NCBI GenBank assembly: GCA_032158295.1
Contig: CM063251.1
Location: forward strand, 11,509,016 to 11,573,015
DNA from: Pycnopodia helianthoides
Lineage: Eukaryota > Echinodermata > Asteroidea > Forcipulatida > Asteriidae
Direction of reading: 5' to 3'
DNA: 64,000 nt
A program made the translations under genes and the position numbers. The notes below the pieces were generated by a model, which was not told where the DNA came from, did no database searches, and saw only the letters and a program-made list of their open reading frames with translations. Below, piece after piece: positions 25,326 to 36,905 of this stretch; the stretch's first letter is position 1, and each line of letters begins with the position of its first letter.

Positions 25326-26495
25326 AAGAAGAAACAAATCAGGAAGGCAGTCTAGATGTATTTTCATATAAGAAAAACACGGTTCTGTTGAATTTTACAT
25401 GATTCAGCTTGAATTTAAATGTAAAGTTGTTCTCTTTGAATGACAGTCTGTGTACATGAGTTAAGTACATAGGATGTGATTTCAATAACTGCATTTTAAG
25501 TTCAGTATCTGAATTAAAAACATACAGAGGTAAAAAAAATTAATAATACATAATCTCCATATTCTTTAGAAACGCCCATTGCAGAAGCCGGTTCTTGCTT
25601 GAAGGTGACAAAATGGATTGAGTCATAATCGTGATACATAAATTGTACATTGCACAACTCATGCAACTAGGCGAAATCTGCAGGCTTCTCTGCCCTAGTA
25701 AAAGCACTCTATAAGCATGGAGGTACATGTAGAATAAAAGGGTCTATGGTGTTACACCTTGACTATAAGAGCGGTAAATGTGTACCTGGCCTGGTGGGCC
25801 TAGGCAGCCACATTAATACCTCACCAGTCAATAATAACAGTTCCCCTGGGCTGCCCATTTAATACACCTTTTGTTGGGCCCTATTCACCTTAGGGTCACC
25901 CATCCATATTTGTCACAGGTTTGAGGATGTCTGGTGTTGGGGACCATTGTGTGGAAACCCACTGAGCAAAATCTTGGGCTGGGATCCAAGGGACTGGAAT
26001 GCCAGGAGCTGTGGCCGATAGTTTGCAGCCAAGATCTTTCACAGTGTACTTTTCTGTGTCTGACTTTTGAAAGCAACTTAGATGTCAAGTAATTACAATT
26101 TTAGTGTACAGGTGAACATGTCAAGTATTTTCATTGTGTATTTAAAGGGCAAGTACGTGTAGTGGACTTTAGCTTTGTGTGTAGACAAACTCCTATCGCA
26201 GCTTATTATACCATTCATTTTATCACCATATTTATGACAGTTATGGAAGAATACTCTTTCCATGTACACATGTAACTTTCCTTTGAATTGATAGCATTTA
26301 AAATGAGTTTTGATGTTGCAGGGAAAATGCATGTTATAGACTGTACTTTCATTAAATGAAAAACAGTAACTGAGCTAAGTAAACCAGTCCCTGTGTATAA
26401 TAGATGTAAGAATTGCATGAGGGATAAAGAATATTTTCTTGGTTTTACTACTTCACACTTACATGTACATCGACATGTGATAAGCATTACAAATT
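25326..26495. other. Gene-free stretch
   Basis: AT-rich sequence with no recognisable gene or resolved repeat. Confidence 0.5.
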
Positions 26496-26655
26496 TTCTT
26501 GAAAGAAAAAGCAATCACCAAAGGGAGGGAGAAACGGTCCACATTGTGTCCAAACAAGGTGTTGTATATCTGGTGATGCACAGAGTCTATAAACCTGTAA
26601 ACATCTAGGAGGTTTAGGGTCAGACATAAAGGGGGACCCAGGGAGGGTTTAATAA
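26496..26655. repeat. Dispersed repeat, copy 1
   Basis: cttgaaagaaaaagcaatca, ggtccacattgtgtccaaac, gatgcacagagtctataaac and agggggacccaggga match 59279-59432. Confidence 0.68.
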
Positions 26656-27906
26656 ACATGTAGACACTGTTTAATTTCTTCCAATGGTGTTGGACCTACA
26701 ATACATGTGTTTCATTGTACATTATGGGAAGCCAATTCATGGAAAATATTTACACAAGCGTATTACACTTTTCTGTGATTAGAAAAAAAAAAACTTAAAA
26801 AAAAGAAAGAAACGCATTGTCAGTATTTACCACATATGGTAAACAATTACACAAATGCTACATGTAGACCTACATGTACTGTACCACAGTCACCCATTGT
26901 GCATTATGTGGTATTTTTACCCATGTTGTGTTTGTATAATATTACATGTCCTTGTCCTCTCTTTGGGTCATCTTGTGTGGACATGATGCTGCAGGTATGT
27001 AAGGTCAGTACACTGTAATCACCAAGCTATAATAGACAATGGAGTGTCTTGTTTACAATTATAATAGCAACCATAAGAGTAGTCTTGAAATGTTGAGTGC
27101 CAATTATGTGACAATTTGAAGTTCAAAACTTATTTGCCCAATACGTTTACAGGGTGCAATATTTGCGATTCTGGTAGAAAATTTAAAACAAGTTTACTCA
27201 AGAATACAAAAAGCCAACTACATGTACAGTTGGAATTGGAATTTTACTGCCATAGTAAATTGATTAAACTGGTGCAGATGACTATCCTCATGTACTTACA
27301 TGTAGGTTAATAACTTTTCAAATCCGACAGTAACAAAAATCCCCCCCCCCCCGAAATAATAACTTGAGCAACTGACAAACTCTGTTCATTTTAAGTGCTG
27401 GACTCACTTAAATAACTCCCATAAAGTTAAATTGCTCAACAAATAAAGTGTGTTTTTCCCCCTTCCACTAGTTTCCTTTTCGCTTAATACGTTTTGATAA
27501 CTCTCTGGTAAACAAAATGTAGGCCTATAGTCTCTGAAGAAATTTGTATTCGGATTTTTGTATTTCTTATTGCCTTTTTTCTAGTCTTGTAAATAATTTG
27601 TTATTTCGCAATCTAATAAACTGTACTCATTTTAAATTCCGTTCAGCCATTGTGCTGCAATGTTTTGTTTTTTAAACCAGTATCAAAAGTAATAATGCAA
27701 ACTTGTGTTCAAAGTTTGGATCTAATTAAAAAATTTCCAATTGTACAAGAAGGGGTACTTATTGTAAAACTAAGCTCTGGAGAAGATGCTGAATGTTATG
27801 TAGAGATCCCCAAATAAATGTGCCTGAGATTTGGATCAAACTGAAGAAGAACTTGAAGGCTACATCATCTGAAGTGTTGATAACTTAAAATGCTGGGTAG
27901 GTTACA

Positions 27907-28042
27907 CACCTATGTTCCGACACCATGAGTGTATTTTTTCCTAACTCTAACCTTTGTCCTGATTCTTAACCCTTGCCCTAACCCTAACCCTAGTGTTCAA
28001 ATGACAAGGAGGTTTTCTGAACAGGGTTGTCGGAACATAGGG
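27907..28042. repeat. Short interstitial telomere-like repeat inside inverted arms
   Basis: cttgccctaaccctaaccct (about 27972-27991) plus degenerate upstream units ctaactctaacc. It is flanked by acctatgttccgacac (27907) and gttgtcggaacatagg (28027-28042), which are complementary, so the CCCTAA stretch lies inside a small inverted-repeat unit. Confidence 0.75.
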
Positions 28043-28240
28043 GGGTCGGAATATAGAACAGTCACTGCTGGGAATGTTGTAACTGTTGGATTTTTTTTTT
28101 CATTTCAGAATGCCACTATTTGACACAATACATGAATGTATTTTGTGCAATCTGGAGCATAGGCTGGGAATTCATCTGAAAATTTAAACATTTATTTTAA
28201 CTTTCACAGGCAACTTGGTACTTATAATTCAAGTTGCTTG

Positions 28241-28336
28241 GTCAAGCAGCATGTGTAGATTGTAGGTTGAAGATGTACAATGTGTACAGTATGTAAATCT
28301 TTAAACTACAATCTACATACATACATACTGCTTGAC
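28241..28336. repeat. Inverted repeat, ~34-40 bp arms
   Basis: gtcaagcagcatgtgtagat... (28241-28274) pairs with ...tacatactgcttgac (28297-28336), with a roughly 22-bp loop containing gtacaatgtgtacagtatg. Arms differ by a small TACA expansion. Confidence 0.85.
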
Positions 28337-28649
28337 AGTTGTACAGGTGTATTTACAGTAATGACACACATTACATTGTACTTCGCATCATAGAATAAGG
28401 ACTATTTGTACATAAATGTGTACATTTTTGTGTACGTCATTCATTTCATAATACAATGCTATGCTTCGCGAGATACATGTACCATAGTTACTTTATGAAA
28501 ATTTCAACATAATACTTGTTTCACCTTTTGTACTGTGGGCTGATCAATAGGGCACTTAAAGCAAGCCCTCTGATTTAATGATTTGGTCCATTCCATTGAC
28601 GATTGAGGGGGGAACCAATTATCATGTCAGCAGTGCCTCTCCCATGAAT

Positions 28650-28657
28650 TATAAAAG
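28650..28657 (+). promoter_or_regulatory. Possible TATA box
   Basis: TATAAAAG in otherwise repeat-poor sequence, about 660 bp upstream of the candidate first exon at 29309. The motif is common by chance in AT-rich DNA and no initiator was identified. Confidence 0.15.
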
Positions 28658-29308
28658 CCCATATGTAATAATTGCAAGTGAAGGGGGGAAGAGCACAAAG
28701 GATATTTGACACTTTGTGGCTGCAGTCAGACACAAATGAGGTATCCCCCTTGTGTGATGAACTCACTAGGTATGTTTACTCTGTAGGTTGGGGTGTCAGC
28801 TACCCTCACTTCATCCCAGTGCCCTTGTCACAACAGGATACATGTAATGCTCATACACACAATCCATTCATCAGGACAGAATGGAATACACATGTGCATA
28901 ATCAGTGCTAGGTGGCAGCAGTAGAGTGTGTAGCAGCAACATATTCACGATCTTGAGTTTTTTACTCTGCGTGGATAGAGCTGTGCTGTCACACAGTGGT
29001 CTCTGGAGATCAGGGAAGGAGTGTACGCATGCATGGCGTGCTGATCAAGACATTCATTGGCACTTCGGTCTCAATCCCTTTCTGTTTGGGGGCTACAGCA
29101 TATTTTCACGGGAAAATCAAGTTTGCTTTATTCATCCACACCTGTATGGAATTCCTGAATGGACCAGGTTTTTTTCCTTGACAATCTGTGGCCGAGCTGT
29201 GTGCCTATTAAGGAGCAGGTTAATTCACGTTAACTGAGCATCAAGAAAGACAAATGGGATTTTAGAAGCGGAACAGCCGGCTCTGTAACCCATTTTGATG
29301 TGGGCTGG

Positions 29309-29405
29309 ATGCCTCAGCAAGCCTACGCTGACACTATGAGCTTCCGCCGAAAGAAGAGAAACAAGCAGTTACGCAAGACAAGATGTTATAGTGAAATTAA
29401 TTACG
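29309..29405 (+). CDS. Candidate alternative first coding exon (possibly of AGAP)
   Basis: From the ATG at 29309 the frame reads MPQQAYADTMSFRRKKRNKQ and on to SEINY, then tacg|gtaaga, a good donor at 29406. An internal ATG lies at 29336. The frame is open back to 29234 without another Met. The exon would end in phase 1, and the first recognised AGAP exon begins in phase 1, so splicing gives an in-frame Tyr-Asp-Ser-Phe-Val junction. The peptide is strongly basic with repeated Lys/Arg. I do not recognise it as a known AGAP N-terminus, so the link rests on phase, strand and order only. It could be an exon of another gene or chance. Confidence 0.3.
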
Positions 29406-30110
29406 GTAAGATTTGAGGGGAAAAGCGGGACTGAAAACACCACCTGTCAGTAATTCCTGAAATATCGTATTTAAACCCTCCAATAATGACCAATCATGAG
29501 GTTATTATTCTTTGTGTAGAGGAATGATGTGTATTACTATAGCAATCTTTGTGCTCGCTTGAGTGCAGATGCTATATGGGAAAATGGTTGTCATTCTGGT
29601 GTAGTGCATGATATTTGTTTTGTGGTTGAGACGCTTGGCACAATGACATTTGATAAGCTCTCACCTGTCACCATAATGTACAGTAGACTGATTGGGTTCA
29701 TGTATGGTGACTCACAAACCAATAGCTCCTCCGTTACCTTTGTAAAATATTTTGTTGCCAAATAATTATAAAACATTCCTTCTTGAGTTTAAATGGGGCA
29801 GTCATCATACACTTACAAAGATGGTTCAGAAGCATAAATAATGCTACATGTACATGTGTATGTTCTTGCATCCATGGGTTGTTTGTTTTGTACATACGTA
29901 CATATGTAAATCTGTGGTTCTCGTATGAACATGGAAGATACCTCTTAAAGGCATGGGGGTAGTTTATGGTAAAGGGCACCTCAATGAGTGTAAATTCTGC
30001 TGAACATTTCAAGGGGCACTAAGGTAATAACCAGGGTAACGAAGCATGGATACATGTATAGCTCTATGCATGAAGGCAATCCCCTCCGTTGTATAGGTTA
30101 TCAGGCCCGC

Positions 30111-30499
30111 TTAAAGGAACATTACAGAATTGGTTTTTGCTAACAAAACAGTTGCTGGCAGTGTAAGCACTTTATGTAATCCACCACATACATAAACTGA
30201 CAAACCTGTAGAAGTTTGAGATTGTTCGGCCATCTGGGTCACGAGAAAATAGTGAAAAACCGATTACACAAATGCATGAAATCATATAGATTCAACAAAT
30301 GAATAAAACGCTCACTGAGCGATAAACTCCAATCGGAAAATTTGTTTATTCATTTCTCATCAAATATGGCATTTCAGACAGAAATATTTCAAGGGATGTA
30401 CTATCATCATCATTAGACCGTGTAAGTTTTATGTAAATCTGTGATCAAAAAGTATATTTTACAAGTTTTTTTCTTACCAATTCTGTAATGTTCCTTTAA
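30111..30499. mobile_element. TTAA-bounded MITE, copy 1 of a near-identical pair
   Basis: 389 bp bounded by TTAA. The terminal inverted repeats begin AGGAACATTACAGAATTGG at the left and end with its complement at the right. It has no transposase frame. It is nearly identical over its length to 53762-54154 (roughly 14 substitutions and two small indels by eye). The TTAA ends are the target-site type of piggyBac-related elements, but superfamily membership is inferred. Confidence 0.88.
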
Positions 30500-30531
30500 A
30501 TGCAGCATGTGTCCATCATAAACATGTGTCA

Positions 30532-30698
30532 GGCCTGGAGTTTCATCCATGAAAGGGCAAGGTCATTTTCATTTTGCAAAGGGCACTTCCATTGGAAAAT
30601 CTTAAAGTCTATGGGAAAGTTTTGTAGGACTAGGAGCACCAAGGCCAAGACCAGGAGCAACAGAGGCCATGGCCTCTGTATAATTCCAGCCCTGATGT
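30532..30698. mobile_element. GGCC-rich short element, inverted copy
   Basis: gtcaggcctggag... to ...attccagccctgat. It shares gggcacttccattggaaaat, gcaccaaggccaag and cagaggccatggcctctg with 11320-11494 in reverse order. Confidence 0.7.
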
Positions 30699-31175
30699 GT
30701 TCAATACTATCATGGTATACACTGTACATAGTTGTGCTTCAGTGTTTCTCCAGAAAAATAATGGAGTGTTGCCTCCCCGATCAAATCATAGGCAAATCAA
30801 CTACAAACTGAAAGTAAGGTGGTACATAATTAATGAACGAAGTATTACACAGAGTACCAACTCAGGCACTAAACAATAAGTAAAGGCCTAGCCACACGAG
30901 GCAATTTACAGGCAACCAGCTCCAGGCAACCAGCTCCAGGCAATCTCCAAGAAGAAAATTGATTCACATTTCAGTTTTCTCATTATTTTCTCGGGGACAT
31001 TGAGTTACAACTAGACGACTGTCTCTCTTGTGTCGCCGAAGTGTTCCTCTTGCATGACGTTCAAGTTGCCTGGAAAAAATTGCCTTGTGTGACAAGGTCT
31101 TAATGTGCATTATGATTGGAAAATAAACTGATTATGAAAAATTGAAATAATTCCAGCACCTACATATGTACACAT

Positions 31176-31249
31176 AAAAACATGTGTTCATGAAGGCCCT
31201 ATAGATTCAATTAAAAACATGTGTTCATGAAGGCCCTATAGATTCAATT
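31176..31249 (+). repeat. Exact 37-bp tandem duplication
   Basis: aaaaacatgtgttcatgaag...gattcaatt appears twice with period 37 and no visible mismatch. Confidence 0.93.
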
Positions 31250-31559
31250 TGAAAAACTTTACAGGATTACAATGACATAGATATGTACATGAAGGCACAG
31301 AGATCGAGGAAAATCAAACTGCTCACGACACGAAGGGAGGAGCCCTCTGTATACATGTAGTTAACTTTTTTGATTTATTTGATTTTATACTGTATATTGT
31401 TGGCCTTCTTTACAGGGACACCTCAATATGAGTCAAACACTACTTAATAAGAACTTTTAATTATGTAGGGCCTACACACGTACATGTAGGCCTAGTCCCA
31501 AAAAAGTTGTTACACTCATAAGTTTGTGTTAGTAGTCTATTTGGCCTTTGCACGGTCAG

Positions 31560-31693
31560 CCATTTTGCGTGTAGAGCCTCGAATTGGGGACAGCAGTGAA
31601 TAGAAGCAATATGTATTGTCACGGTAATGTGATGACACTTTCATCCTAACAGACACATAAATACATTAAGTCGAGGCTCTACACACACATGGC
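31560..31693. repeat. Inverted-repeat element, 25-bp arms
   Basis: gccattttgcgtgtagagcc... (31560-31584) and ...aggctctacacacacatggc (to 31693) are inverted. Short non-coding interior; probably a small foldback element. Confidence 0.75.
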
Positions 31694-32251
31694 GAATCCA
31701 TGCAAGTAGCTAATAGCTGAGATCATTCGCATAAATATTGTGAATACAACCATTTTTTGTTGCTTTATAAAAAATAATGTCCAACCGCACAGATTTGGTA
31801 TGTTATGATGTTTTTTGAAACAATATCATCTTTCAGATTTCCTCTTCCCGTTGGATTGAGTAATTTACCCTGTGCGACAGTTTTGGTTTTGGATGTGGTT
31901 TGAAGGAATTCCTGTTAAATGTAGTTTTGTTTTTCATGTTGGATGTCCGAGAAGCATAGTTCCATTTTCACCTTGACTCAGGTGTAGATTTACAGAAAGA
32001 TACGAACAATGCACATCTCGTCTTTTCAACTGCAAATTGATGCTTGAATGTGAAAACAGGCTCTCTACTTGTTCTCACCCTACACTCTTGCTTTTGCTGA
32101 GACTAGAGAGGTACCTGTAGGCCTACTGTACATGTAGAATAAAGAGCCATTCCAACAGCTTTATTCCATGTACATCATGTACATGTACATCATCTCTTTG
32201 GAACTCCTTGCCTGGTGCATTGTTTCCCTCCATCCATCAATCTAAACTGTT

Positions 32252-32575
32252 TTAAAGGGAGGTAATTACTCCAAAAATTAGTGACCATAAAAACTTACTT
32301 GGTAAGAAGCACTGCAGCTGTTGATAATGTATAACATTTTGAGAAACATTTCCCTTCAAGGGAATGTGGTTTTAGAGAGTGGGATGTGTAAAAACATTTT
32401 AATCTGATGAAACGTTTCTCAGATTATGGATTATTCTTCTTGCATGGACAATTATAACTGCTCCAGATTTTTGGCGATATCTCTAAAACGCTACCACCTT
32501 TTGAAATGTAACTTTCACAGGTTGGATTAAAACAATCGAACGGTTCCAAAAACCAAAGATATACTTTTCCTTTAA
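32252..32575. mobile_element. TTAA-bounded MITE, opposite orientation to 18525 copy
   Basis: TTAA at both ends. Read in reverse it starts ttaaaggaaaagtatatctt and carries the same internal blocks as 18525-18973 (aaggtggtagcgttttagag, gagaaacgtttcatcagatt, ctgcagtgcttcttacc). Confidence 0.75.
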
Positions 32576-33720
32576 GGGGGGAATATCAATTCCATTAACC
32601 TTCATCTCCCCTAAGTTTTGTTTGTGTTTAAAAAAAAAAAAAATTCTTGTAGCCCCTTACCAAGAGTGGCAATAATCATACAGATAACACAGTTGAATTT
32701 AACTGTCGAAAAGCTTTTGTTGGCGACAAGCTTTCAACTCCTAAACCACATTTAATGTGTTCATAATCTTTGCACTATCATCTTACATGGTAAGAAGTAG
32801 ATAGTGATTCAGGATGATGCTCTAAGCATGCTTGCGTGGGATCATTGAAAAGTACACGTAGGTGCCTCAAGTTGGTTCAAAGAAGGAACATTAATAGTTT
32901 ATGTATCTGTACGTAGTCGTACGTGTACGTGTAAGGACCTAGCTCTAGCTGACTGATGTCACGCCATCATTTGGAAGAGTGAAAATGCAATAATGAGGAA
33001 CGTTCTGACAGTAACCAGGAAGTTGTACATCTTATTGCTTGATAGGAAACGAAAAACCATGCATTCTTGGAACACAATTGTAGTGAGAAGACCAATGGTT
33101 TAAGATCTCATCATGAAATGAAACAGTGGCTTGTGATTGCATCACACCATGGAGGAATAAGGTGAAACAAACTACAAGTACACGTGTACACTATAAAAAT
33201 ATATCTTAAAATACAGCTCTATGATGATTGAGCATACAATTACAACAATAAGCCTTTTTTACAATGACTCCAGCTCTGGTTCGGCTTCATGGATTACTTC
33301 AAAAACTAACACGATCAGCACATCTATGGGGTTTAAAAGGACGATCAGAGTCATAGCTAAATCAGGGTGTCAACAAAGGACCTTATATTATAATCATTTA
33401 ATAGGTGGACCACACACTGTACAAAGGGACATGTGCACCATACTAAAACCACTTTGTCAGATAGAGTAGTCAAGGTCAGGATCATTTATCATTTATTCAG
33501 GGTTTAGAATGATGCAGACAGTATTTGGTGCCCATCTGTCATGTCTGTATGAATATGATCAAAGGGCAGGAATGTGCTTTTAGCCAAGTGTCATACACAC
33601 AATTTAGGTAAACATGAAGTCAACACAGATATGATGATTAAACCAAACATAGTGGAACTCCATCTAGAAGCCCGACATTGTTTGGGACTTTAAAACACAG
33701 TGATGCAGATGCACACTTGG
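32576..33720. other. Gene-free stretch
   Basis: No recognised features apart from a polyA run near 32628 and a gtacgtgtacgtgtaagg cluster near 32920. Confidence 0.5.
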
Positions 33721-33900
33721 GCATTCAGGTTGGCTCAGTGGTTTCTTCCCTGCCTTTCACTTCTGGGGACCTTGGTTCAAATCCTGGACTTGAAGCCTTG
33801 CATACATGTACATGTACGTGTGGATTGGGTTTTCAGTCCGCACCTGATTGCGTGGGTTTGATGTACATATGTTGGGGTTAATTTCCTCCCACATCTAAAA
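33721..33900 (+). mobile_element. tRNA-derived SINE (family B)
   Basis: A-box ttggctcagtggtttc and B-box GGTTCAAATCC at 33774-33784. The tail is ggattgggttttcagtccgc, attgcgtgggtttgatgt and cctcccacatcta. Inverted copies at 42541 and 45768. Confidence 0.75.
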
Positions 33901-34544
33901 CAATTATTAATCGTCTTGTCTACAGAGGTATCTTCAGACCTGTTTCTACTGTAGAATTGCCAACATTTTAATGATATTTATTAGTCATGTACAGTCACTA
34001 AGGGTTCCCCTCTCTCTCCCTGTTGTATTTGTTGTATTCTTTATACGACTATGAGAATGTGATAAATGCTTTGGACAGCCCCTTAACCATTTCATATGTG
34101 TGAAATTGTGAAAAATAAAATGCAAAGTGTTTGCCACCTGCGAACCGGTTCAGTGATCATCAGTAAAGAAGTACAATTGGCAGGGGAATGCGCAGTGTTT
34201 ACAACTGTTTATGCACTTTATAAACACCTGCACATTATGTGTATTTTTAGAAGTTTATTACAAACATGAAGCGTTCCTTTCGCGTGTGAAGACGTGGACA
34301 TGGTATTTGGCATGGCTTACATGGAACTGTACTTCAGAACAATGATGTACAGTACAGTATGTAGAATTCCGCAAACTGATGCACAACAAGTGGAACATTG
34401 CCTTGGAGATCTTTCATGTTGTTATGGTTGTAGAACTAAAAATCAAATAATTAACTTGCGTCCAATGCATGTACCTACAATGTACGCACAGCTCTCAATG
34501 GCTGGCACAGCTGAACATAAAATAAATGTACACAAAAAATGTAT

Positions 34545-34738
34545 GTCAGGGTTTGCCCTGAACTTTTTCAGTGACTAGCCAGCGGGGCCAGTTAGCTTGT
34601 CCTTTCACTAGCTCACCAGCATTTTTCACTAGTCCCTTTTCAACACTGAACTAGGCAGCTGGACCACTTGGAGAGAATTTTGACCATGTTGACTGGTCCT
34701 CAGGTGTTTTAACTAGCGTTTGGCCAGCGAACTACTGT
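34545..34738. repeat. Dispersed repeat, forward copy
   Basis: cagggtttgccctgaac, cactagtcccttttcaacac, gactggtcctcaggtgtttt and aactagcgtttggccagcga mirror 17395-17612. A related shorter stretch with gactagtccctttcc lies near 13018-13050. Confidence 0.6.
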
Positions 34739-35239
34739 ATACAATGCATCTGATTATTGAAAGAGCTGCTGCCCCCATTGATACACTTGTGAGATGCCAC
34801 AGATTTAAGAAGTAAAATATGCTCAGCAGCTGTTAGAGTTGCATGGCATGATTTTTGCCAAAAAGAAATTATTTTTAAAAGATTTGTTTTCTCTGAACGA
34901 AAGATGCTGTTGTCAAAACGAGAGAAAAAAACTTCTGCACATGGATCGAACAATGCAAAAAATGACACAATGTAACATGCAAAATTGTTTACAAGTGCAT
35001 TGTAGATGGATGTGAAATAATATTTGGATCCCATAAATTAATTTTGAGTTTTCATTCAACTACATGTAACAATTGTTATCATTGGGGGATTTTTTTTTTA
35101 CCTGAAGTGGAAGCTTATTGGAAGCTTATAAATTAAACTTTCTTTAATCTGATAAAAATAGCATTTTAAAATGTAAATCTAAATTTCTGGGTAAAATTGG
35201 CTGAAAACAGAACCTACATGTAGCACCTTTAAAGGGCTT

Positions 35240-35700
35240 TCACTTCCACGATTCCTTCAGGACTCTTGCAATTTAGGTCGTCGTGCTTGGACCACCAAGT
35301 GCTGAATTTGAAAGAGACATGCACAATTGCACGTTCTCCTTGTGTTTGGATGAGTTAACAGTTGCGCGTAGTTATTTCACAGTGGTTTACAAACACATTA
35401 ATGTGTGATGATTTAATTAGTCATCTCTTGTTTGAAACCTTTTTAACGATCACACTCTTAATTATATTTACACAAGCCAAGAGGCCCTAGAGAAATATTG
35501 AATGCAATGTGCGGCATCGGCACACAGTAAGAAAATATTTGCATTTCCTGCGAGAAATCCAGCACAAATCCAACGGGTGTGTTCTCTTGACTTGGCCGCA
35601 CGCTTTAATGTGTTGTGATAGATGAAAGATCGCGAGCAGCTCATCATTATGCATTAAATGGTCCTCTGGGCTACCTGTGAGTCATTCCTTCATTTATTGC
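35240..35700. promoter_or_regulatory. Repeat-poor segment with clustered homeodomain/POU-like sites
   Basis: This stretch lacks the TACATGTA words and element ends found elsewhere. It contains a palindrome GATGA-TTTAATTAG-TCATC near 35408 and a POU/octamer-like ATTATGCATTAA near 35647. It has no open frame of note. A non-coding regulatory element is possible; there is no direct evidence. Confidence 0.2.
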
Positions 35701-36780
35701 GTCACATAGGAGATGGATCATGGACTTGGTACTGTACATTGTGCGTCAATATTGGTGGACGCACACTGTACAAATACTACCCGTACAGTCAGTAGGCAAG
35801 GTACGGGTTGGTTGGTCCATAATGCGTGTATAAATTAATTATAAGTACAAAGTTTTAAGGATGTCTCAACAAATTGTACCAATGACCGTTCTTCAATAGA
35901 ATTTAATAGGTTTATTTTTAGTATTGTGAAGTTACCTTTAGTGCTTGGACTCTGTACTGTATGATACCCTGAAAATCGGCAGAATACGATAAAGATGCAC
36001 AGTCTACAATGTATGCCTTTCTTGAATTTCACCCAGAAAAATACAATTAAAGCCAAAATGCTTGTTTCCTAGCAATTAGCCTATATCACAAAATACAAAG
36101 TTTACTAACTACAGTATGTACATAAATGTACACACTATTATGTACAAATGTGGAGTGACTGCGTACAGATTCCGTAAACATACATAAATATATTTTAGTT
36201 GTTTTCTAATATAAACTGTGGTTTTTCTTTTGGGCAGTTGTTGTAAAAGCTTTTGTTACATGAACTTGTTAGTAGTCCAGTGCATAAACTCTCATATTTG
36301 CCAAATTAAATCAGCTGCAAATTAACCTCTTTTGGAAGAAATCTTGTATACAATTGTACAAAATGACGTTTTAAATGTATTTAATCGTTGTGGTCAACAG
36401 CCAGAACAACCACAAATGGGACCCCAAGGAGTAAGAGCAGTCTTAGTTTTTTAGCATAATTTTTCCAGAAAAGTGTATAAATATGATTCCTTGCATGGGT
36501 GTAATCTTCATCTGTTAAATGTAAACACATTTTTTTGCGATCTTGTCATATTATGATTAACAGTGTAGCCTAAAACCGATCATGTACAACCCCCAGTCTG
36601 TACTTTGTTCACTCCTTCAATCTCTGCTATCATTCAGCACCTTAGTCTCTGATCACCCATCTTCAGCCTTCTCTTTTATTTTTTCATAAAGCTTAAAATC
36701 AGTTGCCTTCCACATGTTACACACATTAGTAAAACAAATTATCTTGCATGGCATACATTTAGCAAAATGCGACAAAGGGT

Positions 36781-36905
36781 CAGTTGCTAAGTCTCCAAAA
36801 TCATAGTTTGCTGCTCGCTGTCAGTATTCAGTGTGCACAAACCATGCTCAGTCTAAATATGTTGCTATGCAAAATTGCTGGACAGAATCATTCCCTTTGA
36901 AAAAC
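36781..36905. repeat. Dispersed repeat, copy 2
   Basis: gtattcagtgtgcacaaacc, atgctcagtctaa and atgcaaaattgctggacaga match 20505-20640, same orientation. Confidence 0.65.

Noticed and set aside
27940..27993. True chromosome end
   Set aside because: Only a few CCCTAA units, with ordinary sequence on both sides and enclosing inverted arms.
28905..29237. 110-codon open frame just upstream of the candidate first exon
   Set aside because: It is in a different frame from the 29234-29405 segment, with no similarity and no splice or promoter support; likely a chance frame in GC-richer unique DNA.
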